From: Candidatus Eisenbacteria bacterium
GTDB lineage: Bacteria; Desulfobacterota; Binatia; DP-6
Length of the DNA stretch: 64,000 nucleotides
Direction: 5' to 3'
Assembly: GCA_035577985.1 (NCBI GenBank)
Contig: DATJZY010000042.1
Location: forward strand, 124,001 to 188,000
Shown: piece by piece, positions 34,104 to 43,165 of the stretch
Position numbering within the stretch: the stretch's first letter is position 1
How the letters are laid out: each line of letters opens with the position of its first letter
Position numbers and translations under genes: made by a program
The notes under the pieces: model-generated
Told to the model about the DNA's origin: nothing
Seen by the model: only the letters and a program-made list of their open reading frames with translations
Database searches by the model: none

Positions 34104-36183
34104 GTTTCTCGGCGCGGGCCGCCTGGGCTTCCTTGATGACCTTGTCGGCGATGTGCGGGGGGACTTCGTCGTAGTGGGCGAGCTCCATCTCGAAGTCGCC
34201 GCGCCCCTGCGTCATCGAGCGGAGGTCGGGCGCGTAGCGCAGGACCTCTGCCAGCGGGACGTTGGCGCGCACCATCTGCTGGCCGATGCCCTTCGGCTCG
34301 GCGCCGAGCACGCGACCGCGCCGGCTGTTCAAGTCGCCGATGATGTCGCCCATGAACTCGTCGGGCACCGTCACGCTGAGCAGCATGATGGGCTCGAGCA
34401 GCACCGGGCGCGAGTCCTCGAACGCCTTCTTGAACCCCAGGTGCGCGGCGATCTTGAACGACATCTCCGAGGAGTCGACGTCGTGGTAGGACCCGAAGTA
34501 GAGCTTCGCCTTCAAGTCGACGATCGGGTAGCCGGCCAGGATCCCCTGCGGCAGCATCTCGCGCACGCCCTTCTCGACCGCCGGAATGAACTGGCGCGGG
34601 ATCGTCCCCCCCACGATCGCGTCCTCGAACTCGAAGCCGGCGCCGCGCGCGAGCGGCGACAGCTCGAGCCAGCAGTCGCCGTACTGGCCGTGCCCGCCGG
34701 TCTGACGCTTGTGCTTGCCCTGCGCCTTAGCCGTGCCCTTGATGGTCTCGCGGTACGGTACCTTCGGCGCCTTCAGCTCGACCTCGACGCCGAACTTGCG
34801 CCGCAGGCGTTCGACCGCGACCTCGATGTGGAGCTGACCCGTTCCGGAGACGACGAACTCCTTGGTCTGCTCGTCGCGGTGAACGCGTAGGGCCGTGTCT
34901 TCTTCCATCAGGCGGTGCAGCGCGCTCATCACCTTGTCGTCGTCGGCCTTGTTCTTGGCGGAGAGCGCGAACGAGATCGCCGCCGGCGAATCCGGCGTGG
35001 GCGGGTAGACGATGGGGTTGCGCTCGTCGGCGAGCGTGTCGCCGGTCGCCGTGTCCTTCAGCTTCGCGAGCGCGATGATGTCGCCGGCGATCGCCAGCGG
35101 CACCTGGCTCTGCTTCTTGCCTTCGAGCTTGAGCAGATGCCCGAGCCGCTCCCGCGCGTCACGATAGGTATTGTGCACGTCGAGGTTGGGCGTGGCCTTC
35201 CCCGACACGATGCGGATCACCGACAGCTTGCCCGCGAAGGGATCGACCACCGTCTTGAAGACGAACGCCGAGAACGGCGCGGCCGGATCGGGCGCGCGCT
35301 CGATCTCGTCGCCGGTCTTGGGGTTCGTGCCCTTCCACGGCGGCAGCTCGCCCGGCGACGGCAGGAGATCGACGGTGGCGTCGAGCAGCGCGTGGAGGCC
35401 GATCCCCTTCGCGCCCGCGCCGCACAGGATCGGCAGGAACTTGCCGGTACGTGTTCCCTCGCGCAGCCCCGCCCGCAGCTCGTCGGGCGAGAGCTCGGTG
35501 CCTTCGAGGTACTTCTCGAGCAGGTCGTCGTTCGCCTCGGCGATCGTTTCGACCAGCTGATCGCGCGCGGCGGCGATCTCGTCGGCGAGATCGGCGGGCG
35601 GCTGCGTCTCCTGGACCGCGTCGCCCTGGTAGACCCACGCCTTCCCGGACAGGACGTCGACGACGCCCTTGAACTCCCCCTCGGCGCCGATCGGAACCTG
35701 GAGCACCGCGGGCTTCGCGCCGAGACTCTTCAGGTCCTCGAGCGCATTGTCGATGCGCGCCCGCTCGCGGTCGAGCCGCGTGACGAACCCGATCCGCGGC
35801 AGGTCGAGCTCCTCGCACCAGCGCCAGAGCTTCTCGGCCTCGACCTTGATCTCGCCCCCGCCCGAGCCGAGGACGAACACGGCGCCGCTCGCGGCGTACA
35901 GGCAGTTGCGCGAGTCGTGCAGGAACGAGGAGTAGCCCGGCGTGTCGATCACGTTGAGGTCGATCTTCTTCCAGGCGCAGTGGTGCAACCCCGCCGTGAT
36001 CGAGCTGCGACGGCGCTGCTCCTCGGGCTCGATGTCGAAGGCCGACGAGCCGTCCTCCGTCCGGCCGATCCGCGTGACCCCGCCAGCCGCGAACAGGAGC
36101 GCGTCCGACACCAGCGTCTTTCCGACGCCGCCCTGCCCGACGACGGCCACGTTGCGGAGCTTGCGCGGATCGTCAACTGCCAT
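34096..36183 (-). CDS. EF-G-like translational GTPase (divergent)
   Basis: 695 residues with full EF-G architecture: G domain with P-loop GQGGVGKT, switch II DTPGYSSFLH, then domains II-V ending KVIKEAQAARAEKHG. It differs from canonical FusA: the NKxD base-specificity motif reads TRLD (FVTRLDRERARIDN), switch I reads EEQRRRSSITAG instead of a GIT-type motif, and the domain IV tip is QTGGHGQYGDCWLELSP. The Asn-to-Thr change could alter guanine recognition or rate. Its likely role is a specialised EF-G paralogue (ribosome recycling or stress) rather than the main translocase. It overlaps coaX by 11 bp and the hypothetical gene by 8 bp. Confidence 0.85.
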   Translation of the reverse strand: MAVDDPRKLRNVAVVGQGGVGKTLVSDALLFAAGGVTRIGRTEDGSSAFDIEPEEQRRRSSITAGLHHCAWKKIDLNVIDTPGYSSFLHDSRNCLYAASGAVFVLGSGGGEIKVEAEKLWRWCEELDLPRIGFVTRLDRERARIDNALEDLKSLGAKPAVLQVPIGAEGEFKGVVDVLSGKAWVYQGDAVQETQPPADLADEIAAARDQLVETIAEANDDLLEKYLEGTELSPDELRAGLREGTRTGKFLPILCGAGAKGIGLHALLDATVDLLPSPGELPPWKGTNPKTGDEIERAPDPAAPFSAFVFKTVVDPFAGKLSVIRIVSGKATPNLDVHNTYRDARERLGHLLKLEGKKQSQVPLAIAGDIIALAKLKDTATGDTLADERNPIVYPPTPDSPAAISFALSAKNKADDDKVMSALHRLMEEDTALRVHRDEQTKEFVVSGTGQLHIEVAVERLRRKFGVEVELKAPKVPYRETIKGTAKAQGKHKRQTGGHGQYGDCWLELSPLARGAGFEFEDAIVGGTIPRQFIPAVEKGVREMLPQGILAGYPIVDLKAKLYFGSYHDVDSSEMSFKIAAHLGFKKAFEDSRPVLLEPIMLLSVTVPDEFMGDIIGDLNSRRGRVLGAEPKGIGQQMVRANVPLAEVLRYAPDLRSMTQGRGDFEMELAHYDEVPPHIADKVIKEAQAARAEKHG

Positions 36184-36964
36184 CCTGTCCTCCGTTGCGT
36201 GCGCAGTTGCGCATATGGATGATGCGCAGGCCTTCGAGCGTCAGGAACTCGTCGACCGTCTCGATCGTGGTGGACCCGCCGGCGACGAGGGCGCCGAAGC
36301 CGCCGGTCGCGAGCACGCGGGCGTCGGCATCGTTCTCCTCGCGGATGCGCGCCACCAACCCGTCGACGAGCGCCGTGTACCCGTTCACCACGCCCGACTG
36401 GATCGCGTGCACGGTGTTCTTGCCGACCACGCGCGGCGGCCGCACCAGGTCCACCTTCGGGAGCTTCGCCGTGCGCGAGCCGAGCGCCTCGAGCGAGATG
36501 CCGATGCCCGGCACGATGACCCCGCCCAGGTACTCGCCCTTGCGGGTCACGTAGTCGAACGTGGTGGCGGTCCCGAAGTCGATCACGATGGCGGCGGTGT
36601 GCACGCGCTCGTAGGCCGCCACGGCGTTCACGATGCGGTCGGCGCCGACCTCCTTCGGGTTGTCGGACAGAATCGGCATGCCGGTCTTGGTGCCCGGGCC
36701 GACCCACAGAGGCACGTGCCCGAAGAACTTCCGGCACAGCTCCTCGACCGTGTGATTGATCGGCGGGACCACGCTCGAGACGATGACGCCCGAGATCGCC
36801 GTCGGCGAGAGCCCCGCCGCCGTGAAGAGCCCCAACAGCAACGCCGCATACTCGTCGGCCGTTCGCTCCGCGAGCGTCTGCACCCGCCAGTGCTGGGCGA
36901 GACGTTCGCGGTCGTACACCCCGAGCTTCGTGTGGGTGTTGCTCACATCGATCGCGAGCAGCAT
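36173..36964 (-). CDS. coaX: Type III pantothenate kinase
   Basis: 263 residues from ATG 36964 (MLLAIDVSNTHTKLG), the canonical N-terminus; an ATG 15 bp upstream is less likely. It phosphorylates pantothenate in the first step of CoA synthesis. ASKHA-fold motifs are present: phosphate-binding DVSNTHTK (usually DVGNT; Ser replaces Gly here), VPPINHTV, GADRIVNAVAAYE with the catalytic Asp, DFGTATTFDYVT, and GGVIVPGIGISLEAL. It sits between birA and the EF-G-like gene, the common CoaX-BirA pairing. Confidence 0.94.
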   Translation of the reverse strand: MLLAIDVSNTHTKLGVYDRERLAQHWRVQTLAERTADEYAALLLGLFTAAGLSPTAISGVIVSSVVPPINHTVEELCRKFFGHVPLWVGPGTKTGMPILSDNPKEVGADRIVNAVAAYERVHTAAIVIDFGTATTFDYVTRKGEYLGGVIVPGIGISLEALGSRTAKLPKVDLVRPPRVVGKNTVHAIQSGVVNGYTALVDGLVARIREENDADARVLATGGFGALVAGGSTTIETVDEFLTLEGLRIIHMRNCARNGGQDGS

Positions 36965-37009
36965 CGGACGGCGGACCATAGCCCCGGCGGAAGCCGGGCC
37001 GCAAGCCCG

Positions 37010-37996
37010 CTACGTGCCGTAGCCGTCCCGGATCGTGACCTCGCCGGCGACCACGCGGCGGGCGGTCCCCTCCGCGTCCACGAGACGCAGCGCGCCGTCG
37101 TCGTCGAGCCCCTCGACGCGTCCGCCGAGGTCGCCCTCCGGGGCGCGCACGACGACCGTGCGGCCCGTCAGGGCCGACAGCCCTTCCCACTCGGGGCGAA
37201 GCGGCCCGAAGCCGCCGTCGGCGAACCGTCGGTAGTAGGTCTCGAGCGTCGCGAGGAGCCGCGCCATGAACGCCACCCGATCGACCGGGCGCCCGGTCGC
37301 GATCGCGAGCGACGTGACCTTGTCCCGCAGGTCGTCGGGGAACGCATCGGCCGGCGCGTTCACGTTGACGCCGATGCCGGCCACGACGAAGTGCACCCGC
37401 TCGAGCTCCGCCTCCATCTCGGTGAGGATGCCGACGATCTTGCGGCCGCCGACGAGGACGTCGTTGGGCCACTTCAGCATCGGCGCGAGCCCGGTCGCCT
37501 CGCGCACGGCGACGGCCACCGCGAGCCCGAGGACGAGCCCGAGCTGCGGCACGACGCCCGGCGCCAGCGCCGGGCGCAGTACCAGCGAGCAGTACACGTT
37601 CACGCCCGGTGGCGAGTGCCACGAGCGGCCGAGTCGCCCCCGCCCGGCCGTCTGGGCCTCGGCGACGACGGTCGTTCCCTCGGCCGCGCCCGCGCGGGCG
37701 AGGTCGCGCGCCGCCCGCTGCGTCGAGTCGATCTCGCCGTGCCACTCGATCCGGCGCCACGTCCCCGTGAGGTGCGGCCCGAGCTCCACGGCGTCGAGGC
37801 GATCCGGCGTTCCCGCCAGCACGTAGCCCTGGGCGTGGCGCGCGTCGATCGTGTACCCCCGCCCGCGCAGGGCTTCCACGTGCTTGAAGACGGCGGCACG
37901 CGACACCCCGAGGCGCTGCGCCAGCTCCTCGCCCGAGAGGGGTGCGCTCGCGGCCCGCAGCCAGGCGAGGATCTGGTCGGCCGCGCCGGAGGGCAT
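37010..37996 (-). CDS. birA: Bifunctional biotin-protein ligase / biotin-responsive repressor
   Basis: 328 residues. The N-terminal ~60 residues are a winged helix (LSGEELAQRLGVSRAAVFKHVEALRGRGY), so the protein can act as a repressor of biotin genes as well as an enzyme. The ligase core carries GRGRLGRSWHSPPG (biotinyl-AMP loop), KWPNDVLVGGRKIVGIL and GIGVNVNAP. The C-terminal SH3-like domain begins near TGRTVVVRAPEGD. It attaches biotin to acetyl-CoA carboxylase and relatives. It starts 3 bp after the pirin-like gene's stop and precedes coaX by 45 bp. Confidence 0.94.
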   Translation of the reverse strand: MPSGAADQILAWLRAASAPLSGEELAQRLGVSRAAVFKHVEALRGRGYTIDARHAQGYVLAGTPDRLDAVELGPHLTGTWRRIEWHGEIDSTQRAARDLARAGAAEGTTVVAEAQTAGRGRLGRSWHSPPGVNVYCSLVLRPALAPGVVPQLGLVLGLAVAVAVREATGLAPMLKWPNDVLVGGRKIVGILTEMEAELERVHFVVAGIGVNVNAPADAFPDDLRDKVTSLAIATGRPVDRVAFMARLLATLETYYRRFADGGFGPLRPEWEGLSALTGRTVVVRAPEGDLGGRVEGLDDDGALRLVDAEGTARRVVAGEVTIRDGYGT

Positions 37997-37999
37997 CGC

Positions 38000-38326
38000 T
38001 CAGGCGAGCCGGCCCATGCGCCCGCTCTGGTAGTCGGCGATCGCCTGGCGGATCTCCACGGGGCTGTTCATGACGAACGGGCCGCTGCCGACGATCCGCT
38101 CGTCGATGGGTTCGCCGGCCAGCAGGAGGGCCGTCGCATCCTGGTCGCAGCCGACCGTGACGTCCTTGCCCGCGCGATCGAAGAGCCCGACCTCGGCCGC
38201 GCCCATCGCTTCCGACTCGCCGACGCGAACGGCGCCGCGCAGGACGACGAGCGCGGTCGTGTAGCCGTCGGGGACCGGCAGCTCGCTCCGCTTCCCGGCG
38301 GCCAGGCGGAGATCCCAGACGTTCAT
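38000..38326 (-). CDS. Stand-alone pirin C-terminal cupin domain
   Basis: 108 residues from ATG 38326, matching only the second half of pirins: TTALVVLRGAVRVGE, LLLAGEPIDERIVGSGPFVMNS and EIRQAIADYQSGRMGRL. Full pirins are ~230-290 residues and carry the metal-binding His/Glu set in the N-terminal cupin, which is absent. No trace of the missing half lies upstream, because nadC ends 10 bp away. It could be a truncated relic kept in frame or a natural single-cupin protein. It has neighbours on both sides in the nadC-birA operon, so it is expressed. Confidence 0.8.
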   Translation of the reverse strand: MNVWDLRLAAGKRSELPVPDGYTTALVVLRGAVRVGESEAMGAAEVGLFDRAGKDVTVGCDQDATALLLAGEPIDERIVGSGPFVMNSPVEIRQAIADYQSGRMGRLA

Positions 38327-38336
38327 GGCCGCCTCG

Positions 38337-39191
38337 TCATGGCCGGAGCGGTTCGAGCTTGAGGCTGATGTCGACCGCCGGCGCCGAGTGCGTGAGCTGG
38401 CCCATCGCCACGTACCCTACGCCCGTCGCGGCGACGGCGGGAAGGTTCTCCAACGTGATGCCGCCCGAGGCTTCCAGCGGGACGCGTCCGGCGACGAGCG
38501 CCACGGCCTTGCGCATGTCGTCGGGCGTCATGTTGTCGAGCAGGATGAGATCGGGCTTGGCGGCGACGGCGCGCTCGACCTCGGCCAGCGTGCGCGCCTC
38601 GACCTCGAGCGGCAGGGACGCGAAGCGCGTCCGGGCCGCGTGGACTGCGGCATCGAAGTTGCCGCCGCCCAGCGCCAGGTGGTTGTCCTTCACCAGGATG
38701 GCGTCGTCCAGGCCCATGCGATGGTTCGTTCCGCCGCCGCAGCGCACGGCGTACTTCTCGAGCAGGCGGAGACCCGGGACGGTCTTGCGCGTGTCGCGCA
38801 CGACGAGCTTCGTGCCCCGCACCTTGTCGACGCACGCGCGCGTGAGCGTCGCGACGCCCGAAAGGTGCTGGAGGAAGTTCAAGGCCAGGCGCTCGCCCGC
38901 GAGGAGGGAGCGCGCCGTGCCCTCCAGCACGGCGAGCACGGTGCCCGGCTGCACGACGTCGCCGTCGGCGGCGTGGAGCGCGATGGCGACGCCGCCCAGG
39001 CGCGCGAAGACGCGCTCGGCGAGCGGCAGGCCGCAGACGACCAGGCGCTGCTTCGCCAGCAGCCTGCCGCGCGCGCGGGCGGTCTCCGGGACCGTCGCCT
39101 CCGACGTGCGGTCCCCGTGGCCGACGTCCTCGCGCAGCGCCAGGTCGAGCAGCGCCGTCACGCGGGCATCGTCGAAGACGGGGTCGCTCAC
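38337..39191 (-). CDS. nadC: Nicotinate-nucleotide pyrophosphorylase (carboxylating)
   Basis: 284 residues from GTG 39191, in a 4-bp GTGA overlap with valS. It converts quinolinate and PRPP to nicotinate mononucleotide in NAD synthesis. Family motifs: REDVGHGDRTSEA, ERLALNFLQHLSGVAT, VVRDTRKTVPGLRLLEKYAV, GGGTNHRMGLDDAILVKDNH, DLILLDNMTPDDMR and LEASGGITLENLPAVAATGV. All active-site segments (His, Arg, Lys clusters) look intact. Linked downstream to the pirin-like domain and birA. Confidence 0.95.
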   Translation of the reverse strand: MSDPVFDDARVTALLDLALREDVGHGDRTSEATVPETARARGRLLAKQRLVVCGLPLAERVFARLGGVAIALHAADGDVVQPGTVLAVLEGTARSLLAGERLALNFLQHLSGVATLTRACVDKVRGTKLVVRDTRKTVPGLRLLEKYAVRCGGGTNHRMGLDDAILVKDNHLALGGGNFDAAVHAARTRFASLPLEVEARTLAEVERAVAAKPDLILLDNMTPDDMRKAVALVAGRVPLEASGGITLENLPAVAATGVGYVAMGQLTHSAPAVDISLKLEPLRP

Positions 39192-41803
39192 GCCTCGGCC
39201 ACCTCCACGAAGGCGATCTCCGGCACCTCGAACACGTCGTCAGCGAGATCGGGCTTCGGTCCGAGCGTGTGCGCCTCGACCCGGGCCGACGCCATGACGT
39301 CGCCGATCGCCGGCGCGAGCCGCGCGAGCGTCGCCGGGCTGGCGCGCAACGTCACCGTGCGCACCCCGCGACCGACCGACACGCCGCCCTCGGACTTGCC
39401 CTTGTTGATGGCCGCGAGACACGCGACGGCGGCGTCGAAGATGCCGGCGTCGGCCGGGGCCGCGATGCCCGCGAAGTCGGCCGTGCCCGGCCACGGAGCG
39501 CGATGGATGCTCGCGTGCCCGCTCTCTTCGGCGAAGGCCCACGACCAGACTTCCTCGGTGATGTACGGGAGGACGGGCGCGAACAGGCGCAGCAACACGC
39601 CGAGCCCCAGGCGCAGCGCCGCGATCGCCGAGCCGCCCTGCGCGTCGCGCGCCCGCACCTTCACCAGCTCGAGGAACGTGTCGGTGAAGTCGCGCCAGAA
39701 GAAGGACTCGGTCTCGGCGAGCGCGTGCGCGAACTCGAACTCCTCGTAGAGCGCGGTCACGCGCTCGACCAAGGCGCGGAGGCGGTGGACGAAGGCGCGA
39801 TCGAGCTCCGCGTCGATCGGCGCGACGTCGCCCTCCTGCTGGAGCACGAACTTGCCGGCGTTGAAGAGCTTGGTGGTGAGGCGCTTCCCCACCTTGAAGA
39901 CCTTGTCGTCGAACGCCGTGTCGGTGCCGAGCCGCGCCGACGCCGCCCAGTAGCGGACGCCGTCGGAGCCGTACTCGTCGAGCAGGTGCATGGGCGTCAC
40001 GACGTTGCCGCGGCTCTTCGACATCTTCTTGCGGTCGGGGTCGAGGATCCACCCGGATATGACGGCGTGCTTCCACGGGATCGCCTGCTCGTGCAGGAGC
40101 GCCTTCACGATCGTGTAGAACGCCCAGGTGCGGATGATCTCGTGGCTCTGCGGGCGCATGTCGGCCGGGAAGAGCCGCCGGTGGCGCTCGGGGTCGAGCT
40201 CCCATTTCGAGCTGATCTGCGGCGTGAGCGAGCTGGTGAACCAGGTGTCGAAGACGTCGGGGTCGGCGGTGAAGCCGCCCGGACGGTCGCGCTGCTCGGC
40301 GCGGTAGCCCGCCGGCACGTCGGTCGTGGGATCGACCGGCAGCGCCGCGCGCGCCGCCACGATCGGCCGCTCGTGGTCCGGATTCCCCTCCGCGTCGAGC
40401 GGATACCACACCGGGATCGCGGGCCCGAAGTACCGCTGGCGCGACACGCACCAGTCGACGTTCAGGTTCTCGGTCCAGTTGCGGTAGCGCAGCCGCATGA
40501 AGTCCGGGTGCCAGCGGATCTCGTCACCCTTGGCGAGGAGCGCGTCCTTCTTGTCGAGGAGGCGCACGAACCACTGCCGGCTGGATACGAACTCGAGCGG
40601 CCGGTCGCCCCTCTCGTAGAACTTGACCGAGTGCTCGATCGGCTTCGGATCGCCCTGCAGCGGCGCGCGACCGCCCGCCGGCTGGCGCAGCATCTCGACC
40701 ACGACCTGCCGCGCCCCGCCGACGCCCTTCATGGCGATGCGTGCATACGCCGCATTGGCCGCCGCCGCATCGACGCTCTCCCACCCGGGCGTCCCGAACT
40801 CGACCGGCACGAGCCGGCCGTCGCGCCCCACGATCTGGCGGAGCGCGAGCTTCTGCTCGCGCCACCACAGGACGTCGGTCGCGTCGCCGAACGTGCACAC
40901 CATGAGGATGCCGGTGCCCTTCTCCGGATCGGCGAGCTCGCTCGGGAAGATCGGCACGGGGACGCGGAAGATCGGCGTGATCGCGCGCTTGCCGAACAGC
41001 CCCTTGTAGCGTGCGTCGCCCGGATGCGCGGTCACGCCGACGCAGGCGGCGAGCAGCTCGGGCCGCGTCGTCGCGATCACGAGGTCGCCCCCGCCCTCGA
41101 CGTCGAATGCGATGTGATGGAACGCGCCCTTCACCGGCCGGTCTTCGACCTCCGCCTGCGCGATCGCGGTCTGGAAGTCGACGTCCCACATGGTGGGCGC
41201 TTCGAGGCTGTAGAGGTGCCCCTTGTCCCACAGGTCGACGAACGAGAGCTGCGCCAGGCGACGGCAGTGGGTGTCGATCGTCGAGTACTCCTGCGCCCAG
41301 TCGACCGAGAGCCCGAGACGCCGGAAGAGCGCCTTGAAGGCCTTCTCGTCCTCCCCCGTGAGCTCGAGGCAGAGGTCGATGAAATCGGGACGCGAGACCA
41401 GGCGCGGCGGCTCCTTCGTCTTCTCCGGCGCCTGCTCGAGGCGGAGATTGCCGACGACGGGCGTCTTCGGATCGCAGCGCACGTTGAAGTAGTTCTGGAC
41501 GCGCCGCTCGGTCGGCAGGCCGTTGTCGTCCCACCCCATCGGGTAGAAGACGTTGTCGCCCCGCATGCGGCGGTAGCGGGCGATGACGTCGGCGTGCGTG
41601 TAGCTGAACACGTGCCCCACGTGCAGCGAGCCGGAGACGGTGGGCGGCGGGGTGTCGACGACGAACGTCTCGGCACGCGGCCGCGAGGCGTCCCAGGCAT
41701 ACGCGCCCAGACGATCCCAGTGCTCGTGCCAGCGGGCCTCGGCCGCGGCCGACTCGAAGTGCTTCGGGAGCGTCGTCGGATCGATCGCTCGGACGCGGGG
41801 CAT
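39188..41803 (-). CDS. valS: Valyl-tRNA synthetase
   Basis: 871 residues from ATG 41803 (MPRVRAIDPTTLPKHFESA). A class I synthetase with the HIGH box as HVGH (PPTVSGSLHVGHVFSYTHAD) and KMSKS in DRKKMSKSRGNVVTP. The segment YPMGWDDNGLPTERRVQNYF is characteristic of the archaeal/actinobacterial-type ValRS, as I recall it, not the E. coli type, and the C-terminal coiled coil of the latter is missing. The editing domain is present (ATTRPELLAACVGVTAHPGD). It leads the operon that continues into nadC by a 4-bp overlap. Confidence 0.94.
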   Translation of the reverse strand: MPRVRAIDPTTLPKHFESAAAEARWHEHWDRLGAYAWDASRPRAETFVVDTPPPTVSGSLHVGHVFSYTHADVIARYRRMRGDNVFYPMGWDDNGLPTERRVQNYFNVRCDPKTPVVGNLRLEQAPEKTKEPPRLVSRPDFIDLCLELTGEDEKAFKALFRRLGLSVDWAQEYSTIDTHCRRLAQLSFVDLWDKGHLYSLEAPTMWDVDFQTAIAQAEVEDRPVKGAFHHIAFDVEGGGDLVIATTRPELLAACVGVTAHPGDARYKGLFGKRAITPIFRVPVPIFPSELADPEKGTGILMVCTFGDATDVLWWREQKLALRQIVGRDGRLVPVEFGTPGWESVDAAAANAAYARIAMKGVGGARQVVVEMLRQPAGGRAPLQGDPKPIEHSVKFYERGDRPLEFVSSRQWFVRLLDKKDALLAKGDEIRWHPDFMRLRYRNWTENLNVDWCVSRQRYFGPAIPVWYPLDAEGNPDHERPIVAARAALPVDPTTDVPAGYRAEQRDRPGGFTADPDVFDTWFTSSLTPQISSKWELDPERHRRLFPADMRPQSHEIIRTWAFYTIVKALLHEQAIPWKHAVISGWILDPDRKKMSKSRGNVVTPMHLLDEYGSDGVRYWAASARLGTDTAFDDKVFKVGKRLTTKLFNAGKFVLQQEGDVAPIDAELDRAFVHRLRALVERVTALYEEFEFAHALAETESFFWRDFTDTFLELVKVRARDAQGGSAIAALRLGLGVLLRLFAPVLPYITEEVWSWAFAEESGHASIHRAPWPGTADFAGIAAPADAGIFDAAVACLAAINKGKSEGGVSVGRGVRTVTLRASPATLARLAPAIGDVMASARVEAHTLGPKPDLADDVFEVPEIAFVEVAEA

Positions 41804-41850
41804 AGAGGGGGTCTGATACCAAAGGCCCGGGGACAGGCCAACGAGAGGGC

Positions 41851-42213
41851 CTAGCCGCGGAGCGCGGCCCGGACGAGCACGGCCCAACCGGCGAGGAACG
41901 CGAGCCCGCCGATCGGCGTGATCGCGCCAAGCCCTCGCACGCCCGTCACGGCCAGCAGGTAGAGGCTCCCCGAGAAGACGACGATGCCGAAGGCGAAGAG
42001 CCACCCGGCCGTCGCGGCCGAGCGCCAATGCGGCGTCGCGAACGCCACCGCGATGATCGCGAGCGCGTGGTACATCTGGTAGCGCACGCCGGTCTCGAAG
42101 ATGGCCAGCATCTCGGGCGTCAGCCGATTGCGGAGGCCGTGCGCGCCGAACGCGCCGAGCGCCACGGCTAGCATGGCCGCCGTCGCACCCAGCGCCATGA
42201 ACGACCGCTCCAT
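41851..42213 (-). CDS. DUF423 family small membrane protein
   Basis: 120 residues from ATG 42213, with four hydrophobic segments: ATAAMLAVALGAFGAHGL, YHALAIIAVAFAT, GWLFAFGIVVFSGSLYLLAV and ITPIGGLAFLAGWAVLV. The GAFGAHGL start, TGVRYQMYHALAI and SGSLYLL are family signatures (YgdD-like). Inner-membrane protein of unknown function. It is divergent from the fumarylacetoacetase-family gene over 82 bp and lies 47 bp ahead of valS in the same direction, so it may share a promoter with it. Confidence 0.88.
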   Translation of the reverse strand: MERSFMALGATAAMLAVALGAFGAHGLRNRLTPEMLAIFETGVRYQMYHALAIIAVAFATPHWRSAATAGWLFAFGIVVFSGSLYLLAVTGVRGLGAITPIGGLAFLAGWAVLVRAALRG

Positions 42214-42295
42214 GCGGCCTCCCTTACCGCGCCGCGGGCGCAGGCGCGAGCGGCGGCGCTTGACGCGCGTCCGACGATGGCGGAACCCTGCGCCC

Positions 42296-43165
42296 ATGAA
42301 GCTCGCCACCTTCACGCACGACGAGCGGACGCGCCTCGGCGTCGTCACCGGCGACGAGATCGTCGACCTCGCCGCCGCGGCGCCGGGCCTGCCGCAGGAG
42401 ATGCGCGCGTTCCTCGATGCGGGTGCCGCCGCGATGGACGCCGCGCGGTCTGCCGCCGCGGCGACGGGGCATCGGCTCCCCCTCGCCCGCGTCACGCTCG
42501 AAGCGCCGATCCGCCGTCCGCCCGAGATCCTCGCCGTCGGCCTCAACTACCGCGACCACGTCGAGGAGGCGAAGCTGCCGCTCCCCGAGTTCCCGCTCTT
42601 CTTCAACAAGCAGACGGCGAGCGTCACCGGCCCGTACGACCCGATCCACCTGCCGCGCGTCTCGAACAAGCTCGACTACGAGGGCGAGCTGGCGTTCGTG
42701 ATCGGCAAGCGCGCCCGCCACGTGCGGAAGGAGCGCGCGCGCGAGTTCATCGCCGGGTATCTCGTCTGCGACGACGTCAGCGTGCGCGACTGGCAGTTCA
42801 AGGCGCCCACCTGGACGCTCGGGAAGTCGTTCGACACGCATTGCCCGCTCGGGCCGTGGATCGTCACGCCCGACGAGGTCGGCGATCCGCACGCGCTCGA
42901 GCTCCGGACCTGGGTCAATGGCGAGGAGCGCCAGCACTCGAACACGAAGCACCTGATCTTCGACTGCTACGATTGTGTCGAGACGCTCTCCACCGTCTTC
43001 ACGCTCGAGCCCGGCCTGATCGTGACGACGGGCACGCCGTCCGGCGTCGGCGGCCCGCGCCGCATCTACCTGAAGGAAGGCGACGTCGTGCGCATCGACA
43101 TCGAGCGCATCGGCGCGATCGAGAACCGGGTGGTGGCCGAGCCGGCCACGACGGTGACGGCGTGA
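42296..43165 (+). CDS. Fumarylacetoacetate hydrolase (FAH) family protein
   Basis: 289 residues from ATG 42296. The FAH catalytic fold is clear: ILAVGLNYRDHVEEAKLP, PLFFNKQTASVTGP, DYEGELAFVIGKRARHV with the metal-binding Glu-x-Glu, GYLVCDDVSVRDWQF, GKSFDTHCPLGPWIVTPDE and TTGTPSGVGGPRR. Members hydrolyse or decarboxylate acyl-pyruvates and related beta-diketo acids (aromatic catabolism, 2-keto-3-deoxy sugars); the exact substrate is not predictable. A vestigial VOC (extradiol dioxygenase-like) reading frame starts on the last base of this gene, as in aromatic degradation operons. Confidence 0.92.
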   Translation: MKLATFTHDERTRLGVVTGDEIVDLAAAAPGLPQEMRAFLDAGAAAMDAARSAAAATGHRLPLARVTLEAPIRRPPEILAVGLNYRDHVEEAKLPLPEFPLFFNKQTASVTGPYDPIHLPRVSNKLDYEGELAFVIGKRARHVRKERAREFIAGYLVCDDVSVRDWQFKAPTWTLGKSFDTHCPLGPWIVTPDEVGDPHALELRTWVNGEERQHSNTKHLIFDCYDCVETLSTVFTLEPGLIVTTGTPSGVGGPRRIYLKEGDVVRIDIERIGAIENRVVAEPATTVTA

